The position numbers and the translations under genes are program-made. Shown piece by piece: positions 1 through 6,125 of a stretch of 35,485 nt of DNA. The stretch's first letter is position 1. Every line of letters starts with the position of its first letter. The notes under the pieces were generated by a model, which searched no databases, was not told where the DNA came from, and worked only from the letters and a program-made list of their open reading frames with translations. The DNA comes from Streptococcus cristatus (GTDB lineage Bacteria > Bacillota > Bacilli > Lactobacillales > Streptococcaceae), in NCBI RefSeq assembly GCF_003943505.1, contig NZ_RJPS01000015.1, positions 1 to 35,485 of the forward strand, written 5' to 3'.

Positions 1-6
1 GAAATG
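1..6. other. Candidate left attachment core (attL)
   Basis: The window opens with GAAATG and closes with the same six bases in the same orientation (35480-35485). The integrase gene ends 72 bases inside the left edge and points outward, the usual place for attL. A short shared core suits a large serine integrase. Six bases is too little to be sure, and chance or a cropping artefact remains possible. Confidence 0.35.
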
Positions 7-77
7 ATGGATAGTAAAATTCTTCAATATGTAAGATAACAAGACACCTTGATTTGAATGATGGTTAGTAAAATTCT
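3..77. repeat. Imperfect 21-bp direct repeat beside int
   Basis: Positions 3-23 and 57-77 match at 20 of 21 bases (only 11/65 differs), 54 bp apart, directly next to the 3' end of the integrase gene. They share the core TAGTAAAATTCT. Twelve bases of the right copy (69-80, TAAAATTCTCTA) recur inverted at 35456-35467 near the other end. This may be part of the attachment region or an integrase/excision-factor binding site; the role is inferred. Confidence 0.6.
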
Positions 78-1520
78 CTAAATTCTCCACTTAATGACAA
101 TGTCCTCGGCTGTAACCTGGACCTTGTTAATCAAAGTTCTAACAATAAATTTTTGATGATCATAGTCCATAGTTAATATGTCGTCAGTATTTAGGACTTG
201 CTTCATATCCTCTTTTCTTTTCTGCCGTTTGATTGCAGGGTCATTGTCTAACTCTTCCTCTAGCACAGCTCGCTGGCTAGAAAATTCAGCAGCTTTTATC
301 TGTAATTCGTCTAATGTGATGCGGTCATCTATGTATAGATCATTCAGTTTACTGATTTTATTCGACAAGGCATCAATTTGCTTTTGGTAAGCCTCTCGAT
401 CTATGGAAAATTCCTGCTCAGCAAATAGCTCTTCGATATATTCGTCATCATGCTGTAGTTTGCTGATTTCTTTCAAGACATATTCCTCGATGTCAGACTT
501 ATTGTAAAATCCGGAGTCACACTTTTGATTGTTGTTGTAGACGGTCACGCCTGCCACCTTCCTAGGGTGTCTTTGATGGCACTCGTAGTCGATACGCCTA
601 GTACCATCATTTTTAGTCCTACGCATAAGGATTTTAAGTGGCGCCCCGCAATAACCACATTGTCCAATGCCAGACAACATATATTTAGCACGAAACGGCC
701 TTGGATTAGAATTGTCTGCAGCTCTCTGTTGTCTTATTTTAAGTTCTTCTTGAGTTCTATTGAAGGCTTCTTCGGTGATAATAGGCTCATGATTGCCAGG
801 GAAGACTTGCCCTTTGTATTGATTATACCCGCAGTAAACGGGATTAGCCAGAATTCCTCTAACAATTCTGTAGTGCCACGCTGGAGTTTTTGGGTATTTA
901 TCATTAAGTTTGTCTCGTAACTTGGTGATAGACATTCCGGATAAGTAGGATTCAAAAATATCTCTAATAGCGACAGCTTCCAACTCATTGATGGTCACTG
1001 TTCCTGTCTCTTTTTGGTAGTCGTATCCATAAGAGGTCCTAGCCCACATCATAGACTTGCCAGCCTTGGCGCGGCCAAGTTTGCCTAGCTGCATGCGTTC
1101 CTTGATTTGCTCCCTCTCAAGCTGAGCAAATACGCTCAAAAGCCCAATCATAGCCTTACCAAAAGGGGTAGAAGTGTCAAAGTTCTCTTGCAGGCTTAAA
1201 AATTCTATCCTATTTTTGATAAAAATATCCTCGATTAAGTAGAGAGTGTCTTTTTGACTACGGCTCAAACGGTCTAGCTTGTAGACCAGGACAGTATCAA
1301 ATTTTCTTTCTTTAGCGTCTTTGATGAGTCTTTCTAGCGCTGGACGCTCTGTGTTAGATCCTGAAAATCCTCCATCAGTATATATCTTGTAGACACTCCA
1401 ATCTTTTATGTTGCAGTAGCTAGAGAGCTTAGCTTTTTGTTCGTCGATAGAGTACCCCTCTTCTTCCTGCTTTGTTGTTGATACCCTGACATAAATAGCC
1501 ACTTTATTTGTTGTAATCAT
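78..1520 (-). CDS. int: Large serine recombinase (phage integrase, TP901-1 type)
   Basis: Site-specific integrase for attP x attB recombination. The N-terminal resolvase domain (about residues 6-150) has the motif YVRVS with catalytic Ser14, and then YKLDRLSR. The recombinase domain follows (about 165-265, motif NPVYCGYNQYKG). A zinc-ribbon-type region with paired cysteines (CGYCGAPLK, then CH and CDSGF) and a coiled coil (about 390-440) come after. The length of 480 aa is normal for the TP901-1 group. I start at the ATG at 1518-1520, 12 codons inside the longest frame, because AAAAGGGG lies 11-12 nt upstream and the protein then begins MITTNKVAIYVRVS as in relatives. It is the last gene of the leftward lysogeny operon, after a 137-bp gap. 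A 7-bp inverted repeat (1526-1532/1550-1556) encloses its ribosome binding site. Confidence 0.95.
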   Translation of the reverse strand: MITTNKVAIYVRVSTTKQEEEGYSIDEQKAKLSSYCNIKDWSVYKIYTDGGFSGSNTERPALERLIKDAKERKFDTVLVYKLDRLSRSQKDTLYLIEDIFIKNRIEFLSLQENFDTSTPFGKAMIGLLSVFAQLEREQIKERMQLGKLGRAKAGKSMMWARTSYGYDYQKETGTVTINELEAVAIRDIFESYLSGMSITKLRDKLNDKYPKTPAWHYRIVRGILANPVYCGYNQYKGQVFPGNHEPIITEEAFNRTQEELKIRQQRAADNSNPRPFRAKYMLSGIGQCGYCGAPLKILMRRTKNDGTRRIDYECHQRHPRKVAGVTVYNNNQKCDSGFYNKSDIEEYVLKEISKLQHDDEYIEELFAEQEFSIDREAYQKQIDALSNKISKLNDLYIDDRITLDELQIKAAEFSSQRAVLEEELDNDPAIKRQKRKEDMKQVLNTDDILTMDYDHQKFIVRTLINKVQVTAEDIVIKWRI

Positions 1521-1548
1521 TGTATTTGTACCCCTTTTCTGATAAAAT
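1520..1548 (+). promoter_or_regulatory. Plus-strand promoter opposing int
   Basis: TTGTAT (1520-1525), 17 bases, then TAAAAT (1543-1548). It overlaps the int start codon but fires rightward, away from int. The inverted repeat TTGTACC/GGTACAA (1526-1532, 1550-1556) brackets the -10, which could be an operator. On the other strand the same repeat encloses the int Shine-Dalgarno sequence. Confidence 0.5.
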
Positions 1549-1554
1549 AGGTAC

Positions 1555-1654
1555 AAGAAAAGAGATCATGCGAGGTTATCTCCATGAAAATCCTTTCTTG
1601 TAAGCCAGCCCTACGCTCAGACTCGCCAAAGTTTGAGAGCGTGGGGCTTTTTTT
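1555..1654 (+). ncRNA. Candidate small RNA antisense to the int leader
   Basis: From the promoter at 1520-1548 to the terminator at 1607-1654 runs a unit of about 100 nt on the plus strand, while all flanking genes are on the minus strand. Its transcript would be complementary to the 5' leader of int in the lysogeny mRNA. Inside it is a 37-codon reading frame, ATG 1584 to TGA 1697, with GAGG eight bases upstream, but that frame runs through the terminator hairpin and is probably not a gene. Existence of the RNA is inferred only from the signals. Confidence 0.4.
1607..1654 (+). terminator. Strong rho-independent terminator, plus strand
   Basis: AGCCCTACGCTC (1607-1618) pairs with GAGCGTGGGGCT (1637-1648): 12 bp with one G-U pair, followed by TTTTTTT. 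Read on the minus strand the stem is not followed by T residues, so it does not look like a terminator for the lysogeny operon. Confidence 0.8.
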
Positions 1655-1657
1655 GTT

Positions 1658-2194
1658 TTATTTCACTTTTACTTTCATATCACCGTTCATCTTTTGAGAA
1701 GCTAGAGCGTCACCGTCATCAGTTTTAATGTGTAACATAGGGTAGGAATTAAAGTCTACACCGTTTATAGCAGCCCAAACATTAAAAGCCTCATGCTCTT
1801 TCTCTTTCAATCCATCAGCAAATGCCTGTAGGTCGGTTTTTGAATAATATTTATACTCATTCGGAACTGTCACATAAAGAATAGTATCCTTATTGTAAAA
1901 GGTATAGGTAGCAATGTCCACGCCTTTATCTGTTAGGTCTTGCTTTAGATAGTCAATAAAGCTAGCCATTTGGTCAGCTGTAACTCGTGGTAGTTTTTTA
2001 TCACCTTCTGAACTAGCCTCAGTAGTCTCTGTGCTTTCTGAGGTCTTTTCTTCTGTCTCAGTTGTTGAACTCTGAACGGCCACCGTGGGAGTCTCAGGGG
2101 TTTCTGTCTTTGGTGTAAGACCTAAGGCCTGCAACACGAAACCAAGAGCAGCAAGGGCTAAAAAGCCACCTCCAAACAATTTTAATTTTTTCAT
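1658..2194 (-). CDS. Membrane-anchored or secreted protein in the lysogeny operon
   Basis: Protein of 178 aa, family not recognised. It begins MKKLKLFGGGFLALAALGF, a typical N-terminal signal/anchor helix, with no lipobox cysteine, so it is either anchored by that helix or cleaved. Residues about 28-68 form a Thr/Ser/Glu-rich, probably disordered linker. A globular extracytoplasmic domain of about 105 residues follows (about 70-178), rich in Lys, Tyr and Asp. GGAG sits 9 nt upstream of the ATG. It lies 18 bp after the repressor gene in the same direction, so it should be made in the lysogen. The position and topology resemble prophage superinfection-exclusion or lysogenic-conversion proteins; that role is inference. 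Confidence 0.8.
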   Translation of the reverse strand: MKKLKLFGGGFLALAALGFVLQALGLTPKTETPETPTVAVQSSTTETEEKTSESTETTEASSEGDKKLPRVTADQMASFIDYLKQDLTDKGVDIATYTFYNKDTILYVTVPNEYKYYSKTDLQAFADGLKEKEHEAFNVWAAINGVDFNSYPMLHIKTDDGDALASQKMNGDMKVKVK

Positions 2195-2212
2195 GATGCG
2201 TTCTCCTTTTGT

Positions 2213-2965
2213 TTAAACTTTATAAATATCTACGACTTCTCCGATTGTACGGATGTCGTCGTCTTCCGTCAAGTAAATTTCCTCATATCCACTGTTCAAA
2301 CTTTGCAAATACCAGGAGCCGTCGTAGTCTCTTTTTAATTTTTTGACAAAGTTTTTACCGTTAATTTGGAAAATACCGATATCGTTCACGTCGACTTGAC
2401 TAGCAACTTTGATAAAGAGCAGGTCATTGTCTTCTATCAACGGCTCCATTGAGTCACCTGCTACCTTAGCGATAGTGTCATACTTGTCTGGCACGTCAGT
2501 AGCTCTGAGCTTGACCTCCATGTGCAAATTGTCTTCCTGAAATGTTCCATGGCCTGCAGCAACCAACCCCTCGACGTAGTCAATGATATAATCTTCATTG
2601 CTTATCTTTTCGAATATAGAAACAATCTTAGAATTTTCCTGCTCACCAAGTTGTTCCTTGGCAAAGTCAAGGACTTTTTCTTGTCTAGGCTCTTCTAGTT
2701 GGTCATAAATTGAAATAATTTCAGTTTTTTCGCTTTGGGTTGTAATTTTCTTGAGTTTACTATCTGTAAGTCCCAAAAGGTAGTCTGATGTAACATCAAA
2801 AATCTCTGCTAGTTTTTTTAAGTCTTTGCCTTTTGGGAAATTTTCATTTTTTTCCCACTTTGAAACAGTGGTATAGGTTTTCATTCCAAGCATTTCTGAA
2901 AGTTCGGTCTGAGTCATATTACGACCTTCTCTCAGCTTCCTAACTCGGTCTCCTAATTGTTTCAT
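2213..2965 (-). CDS. CI-like repressor, HTH plus LexA/S24 peptidase domain
   Basis: Maintains lysogeny by binding the operators between it and the Cro-like gene. In the 250-aa protein, residues 5-65 form an XRE helix-turn-helix (MTQTELSEMLG, then TVSKWEKN). Residues about 135-250 are a LexA-type self-cleavage domain. The likely cleavage site is Ala137-Gly138 (VAAGHG), the nucleophile Ser172 in GDSMEP, and the general base Lys208 or Lys209 in FVKKL. It is therefore predicted to be inactivated by RecA after DNA damage. I chose the ATG at 2963-2965 rather than the longer frame because AAAGGAGG precedes it with ideal spacing and the protein then begins MKQLGDRVRKLREG, the normal family N-terminus. 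It is the first gene of the minus-strand lysogeny operon. Confidence 0.95.
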   Translation of the reverse strand: MKQLGDRVRKLREGRNMTQTELSEMLGMKTYTTVSKWEKNENFPKGKDLKKLAEIFDVTSDYLLGLTDSKLKKITTQSEKTEIISIYDQLEEPRQEKVLDFAKEQLGEQENSKIVSIFEKISNEDYIIDYVEGLVAAGHGTFQEDNLHMEVKLRATDVPDKYDTIAKVAGDSMEPLIEDNDLLFIKVASQVDVNDIGIFQINGKNFVKKLKRDYDGSWYLQSLNSGYEEIYLTEDDDIRTIGEVVDIYKV

Positions 2966-2999
2966 AGGATACCTCCTTTTTTCATCTTTTGATAAGTAA

Positions 3000-3028
3000 A
3001 TTATATCAAAACTATGATTATAAATCAA
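3000..3028 (-). promoter_or_regulatory. Leftward repressor promoter
   Basis: On the minus strand: TTGATT (3028-3023), 17 bases, TATAAT (3005-3000). It lies 35-63 bases upstream of the repressor start. A loose match to the operator half-site, TATGATT followed by AAATCA, covers 3014-3027, which would fit autoregulation. Confidence 0.6.
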
Positions 3029-3092
3029 CTATATAAGAAAAAAGTTTTAAATAAAATATAAATTTTTCTATTTTCTTAAAAAAAGAGAAAAT

Positions 3093-3134
3093 AAATCATA
3101 TAAAATACTTGACATAAGATTTAAAATCATATAA
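3093..3134. promoter_or_regulatory. Operators for the lysis/lysogeny switch
   Basis: The half-site AAATCATATAA occurs at 3093-3103 and again at 3124-3134, where it is preceded by CATAAGATTT to make an imperfect palindrome (3113-3134). The latter lies between the -35 and -10 of the rightward promoter, so binding would block it. The complete version of this palindrome occurs at 3386-3408. Confidence 0.7.
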
Positions 3135-3137
3135 AAT
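3109..3137 (+). promoter_or_regulatory. Rightward early promoter
   Basis: TTGACA (3109-3114), 17 bases, TAAAAT (3132-3137). It drives the Cro-like gene and probably the early operon. An operator copy lies in the spacer. Confidence 0.75.
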
Positions 3138-3169
3138 ATAATCATCTTTTAGAAAGGAGCAACTTATAT

Positions 3170-3373
3170 ATGGTAACCATTGCAGAATTAAGGGCTAAGC
3201 ATAATAAGATGTCACAGCGTGAATTAGCAAAAAAACTAGGTGTTACTCAGACATCTATTAGCAACTGGGAGAAAGATCAGACAAAAATTTCAGGTGAGTA
3301 TCTCATTAGTCTAGCTTTGTTTTTCAATGTGTCTACTGATGACATTCTTGGAATAAATAAGGAGGAGACATAA
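3170..3373 (+). CDS. Cro-like HTH regulator
   Basis: XRE-family DNA-binding protein of 67 aa. Helix-turn-helix: SQRELAKKLGVTQTSISNW (about residues 14-32), with the conserved tail YLISLALFFNVSTDDILG. There is no second domain, as in Cro proteins. AGAAAGGAGC lies 9-10 nt upstream of the ATG. It is the first gene of the rightward operon, divergent from the repressor, and presumably competes for the same palindromic operators to shut off repressor synthesis on induction. Confidence 0.9.
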   Translation: MVTIAELRAKHNKMSQRELAKKLGVTQTSISNWEKDQTKISGEYLISLALFFNVSTDDILGINKEET

Positions 3374-3385
3374 AAATTTTAAACC

Positions 3386-3408
3386 TTATATGATTTAAAA
3401 TCATATAA
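3386..3408. promoter_or_regulatory. Perfect palindromic operator before the antirepressor
   Basis: The arms TTATATGATTT and AAATCATATAA flank one central A: a perfect 11-bp inverted repeat directly before the Shine-Dalgarno of the antirepressor gene. It is the best copy of the half-sites seen in the switch region, so repressor or Cro may control the antirepressor separately from the early promoter. Confidence 0.75.
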
Positions 3409-3423
3409 GAGAAAGGAGCAAAC

Positions 3424-4149
3424 ATGAATGAACTCATCAACGTAACTCTGAATGATAACCATGAGCCAGTAGTGTCAGGAAGACAACTACATGAGGTTCT
3501 GGAAGTCAAAACAGAATATAAGAAGTGGTTTAGTCGCATGACTGAATACGGCTTTAATGAAAACGAGGACTTTTTAAAGGTGACCCAAAAATGTCTCACC
3601 TCTTCAACAGGCCAAAACACGACTGACCACGTCATCAAGCTAGACATGGCCAAAGAAATCGCTATGATCCAGCGAACGGAGCGAGGCAAACAAGTCCGAC
3701 AATACTTTATACAAGTAGAGAAAGACTTTAATAGCCCTGAGAAAATCATGGCAAGAGCCTTGCTAATGGCTGATAAGAAGATTCATAAACTGGAGACGCA
3801 GATTGAAGCGGACAAACCCAAAGTCCTCTTTGCAGACGCAGTAAGTGCAAGTCACACATCTATTTTGGTCGGTGAACTTGCCAAGCTCATTAGCCAAAAC
3901 GGCTACAAAATCGGTGCCAATCGCCTCTTTTCTTGGATGCGTGAAAATGGCTACCTGATTAAACGTAAAGGATCAGATTGGAATATGCCAACCCAACGTA
4001 GCATGGACTTGAAACTCTTTGAAATCAAGGAAACAAACGTGCAACACGCAGATGGACATATCACTGTTAACAAGACACCAAAGGTCACAGGCAAAGGACA
4101 ACAGTATTTTATCAATAAATTCCTTAATCAGGGATGCTTAACAGGTTAG
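3424..4149 (+). CDS. Phage antirepressor, AntA plus KilAC domains
   Basis: Protein of 241 aa with two recognisable halves. Residues about 17-100 match the AntA/AntB domain (GRQLHEVLEVKTEYKKWF, then NEDF, then MAKEIAMIQRTERGKQVRQYF). Residues about 120-235 match the KilAC antirepressor C-terminus (LAKLISQNG, RLFSWMRENGYLI, TGKGQQYFINKFL). Proteins of this type bind and inactivate CI-type repressors and trigger induction. GAAAGGAGC is 5 nt before the ATG. It is placed right after the Cro-like gene and preceded by its own perfect operator. Confidence 0.9.
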   Translation: MNELINVTLNDNHEPVVSGRQLHEVLEVKTEYKKWFSRMTEYGFNENEDFLKVTQKCLTSSTGQNTTDHVIKLDMAKEIAMIQRTERGKQVRQYFIQVEKDFNSPEKIMARALLMADKKIHKLETQIEADKPKVLFADAVSASHTSILVGELAKLISQNGYKIGANRLFSWMRENGYLIKRKGSDWNMPTQRSMDLKLFEIKETNVQHADGHITVNKTPKVTGKGQQYFINKFLNQGCLTG

Positions 4150-4161
4150 AAAGGGGCGAAT

Positions 4162-4323
4162 ATGAACGAATTAGAATGGTTTTGCTTTACTATCATTGCC
4201 AATACTATCATCGGCTTTGCTACGTACTACGCTAGCAAAAGATACAGAAAAAAGCTCATCAACGAGTATAAAAAAATACAAGATGATGAGCTTGAAAGAA
4301 TTAGAAATAAACTTAATTTATGA
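4162..4323 (+). CDS. Small membrane protein, 53 aa
   Basis: Not recognised. The N-terminal half is one hydrophobic helix (about residues 6-24, with FTIIANTIIGFATYYA) followed by a Lys/Arg/Glu-rich amphipathic tail with the look of a short coiled coil. The start ATG at 4162 has GAAAGGGGC upstream. It lies 12 bp after the antirepressor and its last 6 bp overlap the end of the convergent gene 4318-4743. A short tail-anchored phage membrane peptide; function unknown. Confidence 0.65.
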   Translation: MNELEWFCFTIIANTIIGFATYYASKRYRKKLINEYKKIQDDELERIRNKLNL

Positions 4324-4743
4324 TTTTCTAGAGGTCTTTTGAATGAATTTTTTATTTAGGTTTTGTTTATGACTGTTAGCTTTATCAGCTAATTTTAAAG
4401 CTTTGTCCAAATCAACCTCGCCTGCTAAAACCTTGTAGGCAAGATCATTCATCTTCATAGCCTTGTCGGTTTCGGCATCGAGTTGGGACACTTTCTCAAG
4501 TTCTTGCAACCGTAATTCATGAGCTTGCTTGACTTTTTCAAGCTCCAAGGCATGTTGTTGTATGAGAGTATCGATCTGATAATGAAATTCTCTTTCGAGT
4601 TTTTCAACAATATGTGAATGTTCTTTAGCTTGTTTTTCAATCTCAGCTTTATTGTTAGCCTTAGATGCGGCATACGACCATAACCCTGAGATTATTGCAA
4701 GAATGACACTAATTGCAGGTTGAATAAGAACTTGATATTCCAT
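4318..4743 (-). CDS. Membrane-anchored coiled-coil protein, candidate moron
   Basis: Protein of 141 aa, family not recognised. One hydrophobic helix near the N-terminus (about residues 8-27, ISVILAIISGLWSYAA) is followed by a long charged coiled coil (about 30-95, many Glu/Lys/Gln, with EKLEREF and ELEKVKQAHELRLQELEKV) and a basic tail. It is the only minus-strand gene in the early region and so is not part of the early operon. GGAGAAA precedes the ATG, and an extended -10 (TGGTATAAT) lies 29-37 bp upstream of it. The isolated orientation and own promoter suggest expression in the lysogen, possibly an exclusion or host-interaction function; that is inference. Confidence 0.75.
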   Translation of the reverse strand: MEYQVLIQPAISVILAIISGLWSYAASKANNKAEIEKQAKEHSHIVEKLEREFHYQIDTLIQQHALELEKVKQAHELRLQELEKVSQLDAETDKAMKMNDLAYKVLAGEVDLDKALKLADKANSHKQNLNKKFIQKTSRKS

Positions 4744-4771
4744 AAGATTTCTCCAATCATTTTATTATTTT

Positions 4772-4780
4772 TATTATACC
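4772..4780 (-). promoter_or_regulatory. Extended -10 promoter for the minus-strand membrane gene
   Basis: On the minus strand this reads TGGTATAAT, a consensus extended -10. No good -35 is seen at normal spacing. It ends 29 bases before the ATG of the coiled-coil gene. Confidence 0.5.
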
Positions 4781-4800
4781 AAATTTAGAAAGGAGAGCGT

Positions 4801-5188
4801 ATGACAAATTTTAAAAACTTGAATGTTCAACTAATCTTTCAGAAATGCAACGGATGATTATACAGCAGTCAAAAATGATTTTCTGAGAGATCCAAAACTT
4901 GAACCTGCCACAATTGGGATATTGATGGTTATTCTCAGCAATAAAGAGAATTGGCTAGTCTATCCAGAGGAAATAGCTAAACGATTAAATGTTAGTCGTG
5001 ACATGATAGACCGTCATCTAAAAAAACTAGAGGATGCTGGTTATATGCGAGTTGTCAAAAAAAGCCTTGGTAGAGGCCGAGGAGTTCAGACTTTCAGATT
5101 CTTCTCAGATATCAAAATTACCGATTTTCAATTTGAGATTATGTTGCAGAGATTGGAGGATACTTTACAAAAGTTATCCACAGTTTGA
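4801..5188 (+). pseudogene. Winged-helix DNA-binding protein, frameshifted
   Basis: A good start (ATG 4801, GAAAGGAGAGC upstream) opens an 18-codon frame that stops at 4855-4857. From 4835 to 5188 the +1 frame is open without an early start and encodes the rest: ATDDYTAVKNDFLRDPKL, then a winged helix (YPEEIAKRLNVSRDMIDRH, LKKLEDAGYMRV). Joining the frames between 4835 and 4854 would give a protein of about 129 aa of the type found at the head of phage replication regions. As written the gene is broken, unless it uses +1 frameshifting or a downstream start (TTG 4922 or ATG 4925, 87-88 aa, which keeps the winged helix). A single-base sequencing error is also possible. A perfect DnaA box lies inside its 3' end. 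Confidence 0.7.
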
Positions 5189-5204
5189 TATTTACATTTC
5201 CGAC

Positions 5205-5249
5205 TTTTACAAATCTGTATTTTACAAATCTGTATTTTACAAATAAGTA
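5205..5249 (+). repeat. Three tandem 15-bp repeats
   Basis: Two identical units (TTTTACAAATCTGTA) and a third differing at two positions. The third unit plus the bases after it also form an inverted repeat (TTTTAC 5235-5240 / GTAAAA 5247-5252). Possible initiator-binding iterons. Confidence 0.85.
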
Positions 5250-5261
5250 AAATAAGGCACT

Positions 5262-5319
5262 AATAAATATTAACTAACAACAAGTATTAAATAACAATAA
5301 ATATTAACTAACAACAAGT
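5262..5319 (+). repeat. Two 24-bp AT-rich direct repeats
   Basis: Identical copies at 5262-5285 and 5296-5319 (beginning AATAAATATTAACTAAC), separated by 10 bp of equally AT-rich sequence. Possible DNA-unwinding element. Confidence 0.85.
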
Positions 5320-5397
5320 CCTACTCCTCTAAATAAATAAAAGAGAGAAATTTAAAATTTCTAATAAAGGACTTTGCAGAATTTGAAAGGAGTGTGC

Positions 5398-5688
5398 ATG
5401 AAACAATTAAAACTAAGTATTAAACCTAAGCAGGAACCTACCGAGGGGCAATCTCTTAATTCGTCAGGATATTCAGTGAAAATCAATGACTGGGAATTAG
5501 GGCGTGGCGTTACTGATTTTAAGTTAGAAATGTCAGCGGACAAAAAACCAAAAGCCACCGTCACATTTACACCAGATATCCTTGAAGTCGACGACGTGGC
5601 CGTGGATCTTCAAATTTTAGGAGCGTTTGACCGAGCCTACTCAGACTTTATTGCCAAAACTCAAAACGAGACAGAAAAATCTGATTAG
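5398..5688 (+). CDS. Conserved phage hypothetical protein, 96 aa
   Basis: Not recognised. Acidic protein with alternating hydrophobic segments suggesting a beta-rich fold (KINDWELGRGVTDFKLEM, then ATVTFTPDILEVDDVAVDL). The start at ATG 5398 is chosen over an upstream in-frame ATG because GAAAGGAGTGTGC is directly before it. First intact gene after the candidate origin. A palindrome with 8-bp arms (5346-5362) lies about 35 bp upstream. Confidence 0.7.
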   Translation: MKQLKLSIKPKQEPTEGQSLNSSGYSVKINDWELGRGVTDFKLEMSADKKPKATVTFTPDILEVDDVAVDLQILGAFDRAYSDFIAKTQNETEKSD

Positions 5689-5755
5689 AAGGCGACAAAA
5701 AGCACCTGACGGCAATCAGGCGCTAACGAAAAATACTTTACAAAAGGATTATATC

Positions 5756-5902
5756 ATGAAAAGCAATAAAAAGAAATGGGAACCACGCATTATCAATATA
5801 ATGGCAGATGGCTCCGTCATCGAAGACTTGACTGGTTATGTTATCCCAGCAGGTCATACTTACTACAATGTCATAAAAGGCATCTATACAGAAAGGATTT
5901 AA
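5756..5902 (+). CDS. Small hypothetical protein, 48 aa
   Basis: Not recognised. It begins MKSNKKKWEPRIINIMADGS, with a basic N-terminus then a compact sequence containing GYVIPAGHTYY. AAAAGGAT lies just upstream of ATG 5756. The longer in-frame extension back to 5627 would overlap the preceding gene and lacks a ribosome binding site, so the short form is preferred. It is followed 3 bp later by the next gene. Confidence 0.6.
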   Translation: MKSNKKKWEPRIINIMADGSVIEDLTGYVIPAGHTYYNVIKGIYTERI

Positions 5903-5905
5903 TCA

Positions 5906-6124
5906 ATGAGATTGATTGACAGAATTAAAAATTACTTTTTCACGGAAGAACCAGAGGTTCTCACTCTGCCGGATGAAGCCGAGCGCTGGCGTTCTTTGGC
6001 AATTGAACTAAACGACGAATTGATAGAAACCCGAAAAGCGTATAGACACCTTTTTGACGAATGGCAACGTCAAGGAAAATTGCTAAAACTCTATCAAGAG
6101 TTGTTGGCTGCAAAGGAGAAATAA
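5906..6124 (+). CDS. Small hypothetical protein, 72 aa
   Basis: Not recognised. Mostly helical, charged, with Trp and Tyr residues spaced as in an amphipathic helix (DEAERWRSLAIELNDELIE, then RHLFDEWQRQGKLLKLYQ). GAAAGGA precedes the ATG. Closely packed in the early operon. Its middle resembles the protein encoded at 6640-6819 (pattern W-R-S/A-x-x-x-E/L), possibly a distant duplicate. Confidence 0.65.
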   Translation: MRLIDRIKNYFFTEEPEVLTLPDEAERWRSLAIELNDELIETRKAYRHLFDEWQRQGKLLKLYQELLAAKEK

Positions 6125-6125
6125 T

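Larger units (their letters stand above)
5174..5319. other. Candidate phage replication origin
   Basis: A perfect DnaA box TTATCCACA (5174-5182) is followed by three tandem 15-bp units, TTTTACAAATCTGTA at 5205-5219 and 5220-5234 and TTTTACAAATAAGTA at 5235-5249. Then comes a very AT-rich stretch with a perfect 24-bp repeat at 5262-5285 and 5296-5319. This is the classic order DnaA site, iterons, unwinding region. It sits in the only gene-free stretch of the early region above 150 bp with repeats, right after a DNA-binding gene. Function is inferred. Confidence 0.5.

Noticed and set aside
1584..1697. 37-codon plus-strand ORF over the terminator near int
   Set aside because: Has a passable GAGG site, but reads through a strong terminator hairpin and antisense into a real gene; treated as part of the possible small RNA.
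5205..5319. CRISPR-like array
   Set aside because: Repeats are of two different kinds, directly tandem or 10 bp apart, without unique spacers of constant length.
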